A model generated the notes under the pieces. It ran no database searches and was not told the origin of the DNA. It saw only the letters and a program-made list of their open reading frames with translations. Shown in pieces: positions 53,274 through 60,395 of a DNA stretch of 64,000 nucleotides; positions within the stretch are counted from its first letter, which is position 1, and each line of letters opens with the position of its first letter. A program made the position numbers and the translations under genes. This DNA is from JABDEZ01 sp965276955 (GTDB lineage: Bacteria; Bacteroidota; Bacteroidia; Chitinophagales; Chitinophagaceae). The stretch spans positions 87,344 through 151,343 of the forward strand of contig CBDIBP010000020.1 in the NCBI GenBank assembly GCA_965276955.1. Direction: 5' to 3'.

Positions 53274-54311
53274 ATGCGGTATCTATTTATTTTTACAACA
53301 GCCATCATTTTATCAGCCTCTGCTTTTGCGCAGAAGAAACAATTCCAGGTAATAGCTGTTGCCTCCTATAATTGCGAGAATTTCTTTGAGCCCGTTCCTG
53401 GTCCAAAACATGATGAAGGCTTCACTCCCAATGGTCAATACCATTATACGTGGGATATCTATAAGCAGAAACAGCATAACATTGCTACCGTGATACAAAA
53501 AATAGCTACAGATGTCACTCCGGATGGTGCGGCAGTAGTAGGACTTGTAGAGGTAGAGAACAGTACGGTACTGAAAGACCTTGTAGACCAGCCAGAATTA
53601 AAAGACAGGAACTACAAATACGTATGGTTCCCAACGTCTGATGAGCGGGGCATCAGTACCGCAATGCTTTACAACCCTAAATACTTCTACCTTATAGATG
53701 CTAATAAAATAATAGTTGATCTTACACAAGTAGGCCAGCACCGTCCTACACGTGATATACTGCATGTATATGGAGTGTTAGCTGGCGATACAGTTCATAT
53801 ATTTGTGAATCACTGGCCTTCAAAATCTGGTGGAGAAGCCGCTTCTGAGCCTGGTCGCCTACTGGCTGCCGGAATAGATAAAAAATATACAGACTCTTTA
53901 CTTAAAGCAGACCCTAATACAAAATTCTTATTGTTGGGCGACCTCAACGACAATCCTACCAGTGCAGGCGTAATGAATGTTCTGCAAGCCAAAGCCGATA
54001 GGGCCGATGTGCAATTGACAGATATATACAATCCGTGGATAAACATCTATAAAAAAGGTATGGGTTCTGAAAGCTACCAGCATCAGTGGAACCTTATAGA
54101 CCAGATAATGCTCAGTGGGTCTTTTATAAAGAACAATAACCACATGTGGCAATATTATCGTTGCGAGATCTATAACCCATCATGGCTGAATAATAAATTG
54201 GGGCGCGATGCGGGCCTTCCTCACCGTTCCTTCACCATCAATTCTGTTTGGGACAATGGCTATAGCGATCACTACCCGGTTATAGTTTATCTCCTTAAAG
54301 AAAAGAAATAA
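53274..54311 (+). CDS. secreted endonuclease/exonuclease/phosphatase (EEP) family protein
   Basis: The ATG at 53274 gives 345 residues with a signal peptide (MRYLFIFTTAIILSASAFAQ). EEP-fold motifs are complete: SYNCENFF, Glu93/Glu95 in GLVEVEN (metal ligand), NHWPSKSGG, the catalytic LLGDLNDNP and D332-H333 in SDHYPV. The family includes DNase I-like nucleases; close Bacteroidota relatives are annotated as extracellular endonucleases. It has no T9SS domain, so it is periplasmic or exported by other means. Divergent from the TonB-DUF5689 operon. Confidence 0.9.
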   Translation: MRYLFIFTTAIILSASAFAQKKQFQVIAVASYNCENFFEPVPGPKHDEGFTPNGQYHYTWDIYKQKQHNIATVIQKIATDVTPDGAAVVGLVEVENSTVLKDLVDQPELKDRNYKYVWFPTSDERGISTAMLYNPKYFYLIDANKIIVDLTQVGQHRPTRDILHVYGVLAGDTVHIFVNHWPSKSGGEAASEPGRLLAAGIDKKYTDSLLKADPNTKFLLLGDLNDNPTSAGVMNVLQAKADRADVQLTDIYNPWINIYKKGMGSESYQHQWNLIDQIMLSGSFIKNNNHMWQYYRCEIYNPSWLNNKLGRDAGLPHRSFTINSVWDNGYSDHYPVIVYLLKEKK

Positions 54312-54412
54312 AAGCACACACAGTAGATGACGTTTTCATACTGAAGGGCCATCTCATCTTATTGTAAGGCCCGTAGTCGGCAACAGTTAGTTTCTTATCG
54401 GATACAAATAAA

Positions 54413-54436
54413 AAAGCCCCGCAATTGCGGGGCTTT
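54413..54436 (-). terminator. intrinsic terminator of the cold-shock gene
   Basis: A perfect 24-base palindrome (AAAGCCCCGCAA and its complement) is followed leftward by TTTATTTG. It lies 22 bases after the csp stop codon and also bounds the EEP gene. Confidence 0.85.
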
Positions 54437-54458
54437 GAAATGAGAACTATGATTAAGC

Positions 54459-54650
54459 TTAGATAACTTGAACGTTAACTGCATTTAAACCTTTCTTGCC
54501 ATTTTCTACTTCATAAGACACTACACTGTTCTCGCGAATCTCATCGATAAGACCTGAAACGTGAACAAAAATGTCCTGGCCACCTGTTGAAGGTGTAATG
54601 AAACCGAAACCTTTAGTTTCATTGAAAAATTTTACTGTACCTTGTTGCAT
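54459..54650 (-). CDS. cold-shock domain protein (CspA family)
   Basis: This 63-residue single cold-shock domain has both RNA-binding motifs: RNP1 in KGFGFI and RNP2 in DIFVHVS. It binds single-stranded RNA and DNA and melts secondary structure; members can be cold-induced or constitutive. A good TAnnTTTG box lies 29 bases upstream. The desaturase gene is divergent, so a membrane-fluidity gene and an RNA chaperone share one control region. Confidence 0.95.
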   Translation of the reverse strand: MQQGTVKFFNETKGFGFITPSTGGQDIFVHVSGLIDEIRENSVVSYEVENGKKGLNAVNVQVI

Positions 54651-54679
54651 TGTATTTTATATAAATAATGAATAAAGCA

Positions 54680-54687
54680 CAAAGCTA
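54680..54687 (-). promoter_or_regulatory. -7 box of the cold-shock gene
   Basis: Leftward TAGCTTTG matches TAnnTTTG, 29 bases before the start. The sequence between box and start forms the short leader. No -33 box is clear. Confidence 0.45.
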
Positions 54688-54826
54688 ATTAAAAATTGCC
54701 ATATTTTATCATTTGATTATAAATATTATATCGATATGGTTAAAGTGTGTTAATAATATTCATTATTTTAGTTTTACACAACCATTTGTCTACTTTAGCC
54801 GTTGTTATCTAAATATAAGGCTATTT

Positions 54827-55975
54827 ATGTCAAAAGTCATTTTCAATAATAAGGATGCTGTTTTCTATCCTGCCCTAAAGAAAGCAGTAGATAATTACTT
54901 TACTGAGAACAACCTCAGTAAAACAGGAAACTGGAAACTCTATCTTAAAATGGCTATAACAGTACCTGCTACTGTAGCTATCTATATATCACTGCTCACC
55001 ATTTCTTTTCCAGCACCTGTAGCATTGGCGCTGTGTGGCCTGCTGGGGTTCGCATTAGCTACCATCGGGTTCAATATCATGCACGATGCCTGTCATGGCA
55101 GCTATTCCAGCAAGAATTGGGTGAATGAATTGCTGGGCCTTACCCTCAACGCACTGGGTGGCAATGCTTTTATATGGAAACAAAAACACAATATCATTCA
55201 TCATACTTATACCAATATCGATGGCATAGACGATGATATTGCTAAAGTGCCCGTGCTGCGTCAGTGTCACACCCAGCCGTGGATGCCCATGCACAGGATA
55301 CAGCATCTGTACCTGCCTATAGCATACGGTATCAGCTCTATGCTTTGGGTCTTGGTGTTCGACACCGTTAAATACGCCCAAAAACGCATCAATACCACAG
55401 AATTGAGGAAGATGGATACCAAGGAGCATGTCATTTTCTGGGTAAGCAAGGTGATGTACGCTATATTCTATATCGCTATTCCAATAGCGGCAGTTGGTTG
55501 GCATGCTTGGTTAGCCGGGTTTCTCATCATGCACATGGTCATGGGTCTCACCCTTTCTATTGTTTTCCAGTTGGCACACGTGGTGGAAGAAACTGAATTT
55601 GAGTCGGCCAGTACCGACCTTAAGGTCATAGAGAACGAATGGGCTATTCACCAGGTCAAGACCACCGCTAATTTTGCACCGCACAATAAGATAATTTCCT
55701 GGTTCGTAGGCGGGCTCAACTACCAGATAGAGCATCACCTGTTCTTCAAGATCAGCCATGTTCACTACCCTGCTATCAGCAAAATTGTAATGGAAAAATG
55801 TCGTGAATTCAATATCGAGTACAACTCCATCCCTACTATGAATGCCGCTATAGTATCTCACTTCCGTTTCATGAGGTCCCTGGGCCAGAAACCACAGGTG
55901 GCGCTTGTCATCCCTGCTATCCCTACCAAAAAATTGCATACTGCTATTGCTAAAGCTGTAGCGGTAGAAGTATAA
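54827..55975 (+). CDS. membrane fatty-acid desaturase
   Basis: The ATG at 54827 (MSKVIFNNKD) gives 382 residues; upstream in-frame codons lack the domain and are rejected. Three histidine boxes bind the di-iron centre: H86-x3-H90 in HDACHG, H121-x3-HH in HNIIHHTYTN and Q-x-x-HH (H303/H304) in QIEHHLFF. The Q in the third box resembles front-end or linoleoyl-CoA-type desaturases, but there is no fused cytochrome b5 domain. Four hydrophobic spans are visible. It introduces double bonds into acyl chains, which fluidises membranes in the cold. Divergent from csp. Confidence 0.92.
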   Translation: MSKVIFNNKDAVFYPALKKAVDNYFTENNLSKTGNWKLYLKMAITVPATVAIYISLLTISFPAPVALALCGLLGFALATIGFNIMHDACHGSYSSKNWVNELLGLTLNALGGNAFIWKQKHNIIHHTYTNIDGIDDDIAKVPVLRQCHTQPWMPMHRIQHLYLPIAYGISSMLWVLVFDTVKYAQKRINTTELRKMDTKEHVIFWVSKVMYAIFYIAIPIAAVGWHAWLAGFLIMHMVMGLTLSIVFQLAHVVEETEFESASTDLKVIENEWAIHQVKTTANFAPHNKIISWFVGGLNYQIEHHLFFKISHVHYPAISKIVMEKCREFNIEYNSIPTMNAAIVSHFRFMRSLGQKPQVALVIPAIPTKKLHTAIAKAVAVEV

Positions 55976-56001
55976 ATAGATCGTTATATCATTAAGCATA
56001 T

Positions 56002-56040
56002 AGAAGAAGGCCTTGTACATTCAGTACAAGGCCTTCTTCT
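56002..56040 (+). terminator. intrinsic terminator after the desaturase
   Basis: A perfect 17-bp stem with a 5-base loop (ATTCA) has T-rich ends inside the stem. It is 26 bases after the stop codon. The remaining 56041-56164 holds no recognisable feature. Confidence 0.85.
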
Positions 56041-56164
56041 ATTACGAATAGCATCTGTCCTTCATCTGCATCACACCATTTGTCTCAGCACATCGATCGT
56101 TAGTCCCACCTATCCATAACCAACATCTGGCATAAATAGAGGTGCATGTAGTAGGATAACTACT

Positions 56165-56201
56165 AAAAGAACGCCAGCTGCAGAAGATTCTGTAGCTGGC
56201 G
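56165..56201 (-). terminator. intrinsic terminator of the pyrophosphatase gene
   Basis: A 14-bp stem (one G-U pair) with a 4-base loop is followed leftward by TTCTTTTAG. Confidence 0.8.
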
Positions 56202-56224
56202 TATAAATGGGTAACCAATAATAT

Positions 56225-58471
56225 TTATCTGGCTGCTACCGGTACCGTTGCGGCCTTAGCAGTATAGTGTAGCTCTGTTCTCACAGGAGCTTTCAATGTA
56301 GTGGCTGGCTTATTGGCCCATAGCCCGGCAATGGTGGGGGCTATTACCAGTGCCACTATCGACATCAGCTTGATAAGGATGTTCATAGAAGGACCAGATG
56401 TATCTTTAAAAGGATCGCCCACAGTATCACCTGTCACAGATGCTTTATGCGGCTCCGACTTTTTGTAGTATATCTCGCCGTTTATTTCCACCCCCTTCTC
56501 GAAAGATTTCTTAGCGTTGTCCCACGCACCACCGGCATTGTTCTGGAACATGCCCATCAGCACACCGCTCACTGTAGCGCCTGCCAGGAAACCACCCAGC
56601 ACTTCCGGGCCCAGTAAAAAGCCTATTATTATCGGCGACAGGATAGCTATAGCGCCAGGCAGCATCATTTTCCGTAAAGATGCATGGGTAGATATAGCTA
56701 CACATTTATCATACTCAGGTTTCCCGGTGCCTTCCATTATCCCTTTTATCTCGCGAAACTGGCGGCGCACTTCTTCTACCATTGCCATAGCAGCCTCACC
56801 TACCGCACGTATAGCAAGAGACGAGAAGATGAATGGTATCATACCCCCTACAAACAGGCCGGCAAGCACATCTGCATGATATATGTTTATCGCAGAGTCC
56901 AGGCTCCCTGCCGGATGCAGCAAGTAGCCATTTTTCTCTACCACGCCCACATATGCCGCAAACAACGCCAGCGATGTAAGCGCTGCCGATGCTATGGCAA
57001 AACCCTTACCGGTTGCAGCGGTCGTATTCCCTACAGCATCCAGTATATCAGTTTTTTCACGCACTTCTTTCGGCAGTTCGCTCATTTCAGCAATACCACC
57101 TGCATTATCAGCAATTGGGCCAAAAGCGTCAATGGCCAGCTGCATGGCAGTGGTAGCCATCATACCGGCAGCAGCAATGGCCACACCGTACAATCCTGCA
57201 AAATGGTGCGCGGCAAATATACCTCCCGCCAGTACCAGTATAGGCATAAAGGTCGACTCCATACCTACTGCAAGCCCACCAATGATGTTGGTAGCGTGCC
57301 CTGTCGATGATTGGCGTATTATGCTCAGCACAGGGCGCTTGCCCATAGCTGTGTAGTATTCGGTTATCATACTCATCAGTGTACCCACTGCAAGCCCTAT
57401 CATTATTGCTATAATAACACCATTGCGGGTGAACGGTATCCCACGCAGTATCATTGTTTCGGGAAGTATGTAGTTGACGAGGAACACAGAAACGATGGCT
57501 GTCAATACTATAGAACCCCAGTTACCCATGTTCAGCGCTCTCTGCACTGCCGATGTACTGTTGCCAGCACTTTCAGATATACGTACGAATAAGGTACCCA
57601 CCATAGAAAGCACTATACCTATACCCGCTATCAGCATAGGTAATAATATAGGCGCAAAACCATTAAAGTTATCTACAGAGGTCGTTTCGCGGCCCAGTAC
57701 CATAGTTGCAAGCACAGTGGCTACGTACGATCCGAAAAGGTCGGCGCCCATACCGGCTACGTCGCCCACGTTATCGCCCACGTTATCAGCTATCGTTGCC
57801 GGGTTGCGCGGGTCATCTTCTGGTATGCCTGCTTCTACCTTACCTACCAGGTCAGCGCCCACATCGGCAGCCTTGGTATATATACCTCCACCCACACGGG
57901 CAAACAGTGCTATACTTTCAGCGCCCAGCGAGAAACCGGTAAGCACTTCTATAGTGCGCTCCATTTCCACACTGTCCACACCTGCGCCAGGTGCAAAATA
58001 CATACGAAGGATAATGAACAGCCCCCCAAGGCCTAAAACTGCAAGGCCAGCTACGCCAAGCCCCATAACAGAGCCACCCGTAAAAGATACTTTTAGTGCA
58101 CGAGACAGGCTTGTTCTTGCTGCGTGCGCGGTACGTACGTTTGCTTTGGTTGCTATGCGCATACCTATGAAACCCGCCAGGGCGCTAAAAAATGCACCCA
58201 GTAAAAATGCTATAGCTATCATCCAGCTACTCCCGGGGTTGCTGTATCCCATAAATGCCAGCAGCAACCCGGCTATCACTACAAAGTAGGCAAGTACTTT
58301 ATATTCTGCTTTTAAGAATGCCATTGCTCCTTCGCTTATATAAAGCGCTATCTCCTTCATTCTATCATTCCCGGCATCCTGCTTGGTGACCCAGGCGCCC
58401 TGTACGAATGTGAACAATAATGCAAGTACACCAAATATGGGTACCAAGTAGAACAAGTAGTAATTATTCAT
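56225..58471 (-). CDS. hppA: membrane-bound ion-translocating pyrophosphatase, K+-dependent type
   Basis: This 748-residue integral membrane enzyme couples pyrophosphate hydrolysis to H+ or Na+ pumping. Visible motifs are GGGIYTKAADVGADLVGK, DDPRNPATIADNVGDNVGD and, near the C-terminus, GGAWDNAKKSFE, all pyrophosphate- and metal-binding loops. The loop GNTTAATGKG carries Ala where K+-independent enzymes have Lys (GNTTKA), so it should need K+. Whether it pumps H+ or Na+ is not resolved here. About 16 membrane helices. It has a TATATTTG -7 box 22 bases upstream and its own terminator. Confidence 0.95.
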   Translation of the reverse strand: MNNYYLFYLVPIFGVLALLFTFVQGAWVTKQDAGNDRMKEIALYISEGAMAFLKAEYKVLAYFVVIAGLLLAFMGYSNPGSSWMIAIAFLLGAFFSALAGFIGMRIATKANVRTAHAARTSLSRALKVSFTGGSVMGLGVAGLAVLGLGGLFIILRMYFAPGAGVDSVEMERTIEVLTGFSLGAESIALFARVGGGIYTKAADVGADLVGKVEAGIPEDDPRNPATIADNVGDNVGDVAGMGADLFGSYVATVLATMVLGRETTSVDNFNGFAPILLPMLIAGIGIVLSMVGTLFVRISESAGNSTSAVQRALNMGNWGSIVLTAIVSVFLVNYILPETMILRGIPFTRNGVIIAIMIGLAVGTLMSMITEYYTAMGKRPVLSIIRQSSTGHATNIIGGLAVGMESTFMPILVLAGGIFAAHHFAGLYGVAIAAAGMMATTAMQLAIDAFGPIADNAGGIAEMSELPKEVREKTDILDAVGNTTAATGKGFAIASAALTSLALFAAYVGVVEKNGYLLHPAGSLDSAINIYHADVLAGLFVGGMIPFIFSSLAIRAVGEAAMAMVEEVRRQFREIKGIMEGTGKPEYDKCVAISTHASLRKMMLPGAIAILSPIIIGFLLGPEVLGGFLAGATVSGVLMGMFQNNAGGAWDNAKKSFEKGVEINGEIYYKKSEPHKASVTGDTVGDPFKDTSGPSMNILIKLMSIVALVIAPTIAGLWANKPATTLKAPVRTELHYTAKAATVPVAAR

Positions 58472-58493
58472 GTTGTTTTATAATGTTATTGGA

Positions 58494-58501
58494 CAAATAT
58501 A
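58494..58501 (-). promoter_or_regulatory. -7 box of hppA
   Basis: Leftward TATATTTG matches TAnnTTTG, 22 bases before the ATG. No -33 box is seen at the expected distance. Confidence 0.45.
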
Positions 58502-58611
58502 ATCGTTTGCCTTAAAAATTATAACTTATTTAAAGTGGTTATCATATTGGAACGATTTTTGTTGTATATTAACTGTATATAAATGCTTTAATAAGTAAAT
58601 ACCCTGCTCAC

Positions 58612-59184
58612 TTGGAACCGAAGACCGTGGCGGAGATCGCCGATTACAAAAAACTTAACGATGAGGAACTGGTCTATAGGTTCGTACACCGGCATGAGCA
58701 TACAGCTATCGATATACTCTTCGAGCGCTATGGTCACCTGGTCATGGGTATCTGTATGAAGCAAGCCAGCAATGCGCTTACGGCCAGGGAAAGAACAGAA
58801 TCTATCTTCATTGCACTAACTAACGACCTCAAAAAATTCAATGGGGCAAATTTTAGATCGTGGTTGTACAATTATGTCAACGATCAGTATCGTTTTCCTG
58901 TTGAGAACACCACCATATCATCAGATAATGATGCGCAAGATGGCGGCATGAGTTTTTATCATTCTGATGTATCAGATACAGATCTGCATTTGCTTGAAGA
59001 AAGCTTGAGAACATTAAACAAAACAGAACAGGAGTGCATATCATTATTCTATTTGAACGGTATGACATATGCACAAATAGCGCTGGAAAAACAATTACCC
59101 ATATCAGAAGTAAAAAGGCACATACGAACAGGAATAGAAACAATAAAAAATAAAAGCGGGGCGTTGAAGAACGTGAAGCAATGA
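58612..59184 (+). CDS. ECF-type RNA polymerase sigma factor
   Basis: The 190-residue protein has region 2 (LVYRFVHRHEHTAIDILFERYG ... similar to the sigma-70 r2 core) and region 4 (LNKTEQECISLFYLNGMTYA, then VKRHIRTGIETIK helix-turn-helix). The frame begins at TTG; no ATG precedes the conserved region, so TTG at 58612 is the start candidate. Its stop codon overlaps the start of the next gene (ATGA), which encodes a zinc-finger anti-sigma factor, so the two are translationally coupled. The regulated genes are unknown. It is divergent from hppA. Confidence 0.85.
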   Translation: MEPKTVAEIADYKKLNDEELVYRFVHRHEHTAIDILFERYGHLVMGICMKQASNALTARERTESIFIALTNDLKKFNGANFRSWLYNYVNDQYRFPVENTTISSDNDAQDGGMSFYHSDVSDTDLHLLEESLRTLNKTEQECISLFYLNGMTYAQIALEKQLPISEVKRHIRTGIETIKNKSGALKNVKQ

Positions 59185-59624
59185 AACAGAAATTAGCACA
59201 CATATTAGACACCAGTAGTTGCATTACCAAAAGGCAACTGAAAGATTATGCAGCTGGCACCATGAGCACTGAAGAATGCCATGCTATGGAACATCATGTA
59301 AATGGTTGCGCTTTTTGCAGCGATGCCCTCGATGGTGCATTATTACATACACCAGGCGAAACAGTAGCTATAGCAGCGCTTAATGGTAGCTTTATCAAAG
59401 CACACTTTGGTCTGCAGTCTCCACATATTCACCTCAATTCTATGGCACCGACTATCGGCCCCAAGAGCAAACATAAAATGGACCCTTTCTGGCTCAAAAC
59501 ATCTATAGCTGCGGTTATCCTGGTAGGCGCAGTTTTACTTTACCTGCAAACAGGAAAAGGTATATTGTCACATCCCCAACATTTTTCCCTGCATAACGAA
59601 GTAAATAGCGAAGCAGCAAAATAA
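59181..59624 (+). CDS. zinc-finger membrane anti-sigma factor
   Basis: This 147-residue protein has an N-terminal zinc-binding anti-sigma domain (RQLKDYAAGTMSTEECHAME, then HHVNGCAFC, giving the H-x3-C-x2-C pattern), a linker, and one membrane helix (TSIAAVILVGAVLLYLQ) followed by a ~30-residue periplasmic tail. It should hold the co-encoded ECF sigma factor at the membrane. Overlap with the sigma gene is 4 bases. Confidence 0.85.
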   Translation: MKQKLAHILDTSSCITKRQLKDYAAGTMSTEECHAMEHHVNGCAFCSDALDGALLHTPGETVAIAALNGSFIKAHFGLQSPHIHLNSMAPTIGPKSKHKMDPFWLKTSIAAVILVGAVLLYLQTGKGILSHPQHFSLHNEVNSEAAK

Positions 59625-59648
59625 CGATCTATAAAAAACGTTGTATCT

Positions 59649-59695
59649 AAAGGGTGTAATAAATTAGCCTATATTTATTACACCCTTTATTTTTT
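59649..59695 (+). terminator. intrinsic terminator of the sigma/anti-sigma operon
   Basis: A perfect 16-bp stem (AAAGGGTGTAATAAAT and complement) with an 8-base loop is followed by ATTTTTT. The T run ends three bases before the SanA-like start codon. Confidence 0.88.
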
Positions 59696-59698
59696 ACT

Positions 59699-60361
59699 AT
59701 GGCCACACACCGGAAACGGAATATCATTCTCATAGTTATTATACTGTTCGTGCTTGCGTTTACGATAGCAGCTATCGCATATATCGATCATTGGGTCACC
59801 AACGCTACAAAAGCCCAAACCTATTCCGACATCTCTATCATACCAGAGAACAAGACCGGGCTTTTATTAGGCACCGCCAAGTACATCAATATAAAACGCC
59901 GCCAGCTAAACCCTTACTACCAATACCGCATAGATGCAGCGGTCGAGCTTTACAACAAAGGCAAGATCCACTATATCATAGTTAGCGGAGATAATAGCTC
60001 CACATACTATAACGAGCCTGAAGTAATGAAGAGAGATCTTATAGCGCGGGGCATACCTGCATCAAAGATCTTCCTCGACTACGCTGGGTTGCATACGCTC
60101 GATAGTGTATTAAGATGTAAAGACATTTTTGGGCAAGATAGTATTACGGTCATCTCCCAAGCGTTTCAAAATGAGCGGGCCATATTTATAGCAGACCACA
60201 AAGGCATCTTTGCCATAGGCTGCAACGCAAAAGATGTTACCGGTGCAGATGGTGCCAGGGTACGCCTGCGGGAGAAATTTTCTCGTGTCAAAATGATGCT
60301 GGAACTATTATTGAATACCCAGCCAAAATACTATTACGGCAACACAATAGAAGTAAAATAA
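59699..60361 (+). CDS. SanA/YdcF-like DUF218 membrane protein
   Basis: This 220-residue protein has one N-terminal signal-anchor helix (IILIVIILFVLAFTIAAIAYI) and a periplasmic DUF218 domain: GLLLGTAKYI, YQYRIDAAVELYNKGKI, YIIVSGDNSS, MKRDLIARGIPASKI and NERAIFIADHKGI. SanA influences envelope barrier function and vancomycin sensitivity in E. coli; the biochemical activity of the family is unclear. Its start is pressed against the preceding terminator, leaving no room for a separate promoter downstream of the hairpin. Confidence 0.88.
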   Translation: MATHRKRNIILIVIILFVLAFTIAAIAYIDHWVTNATKAQTYSDISIIPENKTGLLLGTAKYINIKRRQLNPYYQYRIDAAVELYNKGKIHYIIVSGDNSSTYYNEPEVMKRDLIARGIPASKIFLDYAGLHTLDSVLRCKDIFGQDSITVISQAFQNERAIFIADHKGIFAIGCNAKDVTGADGARVRLREKFSRVKMMLELLLNTQPKYYYGNTIEVK

Positions 60362-60395
60362 CTTAATGGTCATTTCGTCCTGAAGTTGTTAATTA

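Noticed and set aside
54713..54826. N-terminal extension of the desaturase frame
   Set aside because: The extra 38 codons overlap the csp control region and precede a good ATG at the usual domain start.
57474..58289. 271-codon + strand frame antisense to hppA
   Set aside because: It is Pro/Ala/Ser-rich with no family resemblance, while the opposite strand encodes a clear pyrophosphatase throughout.
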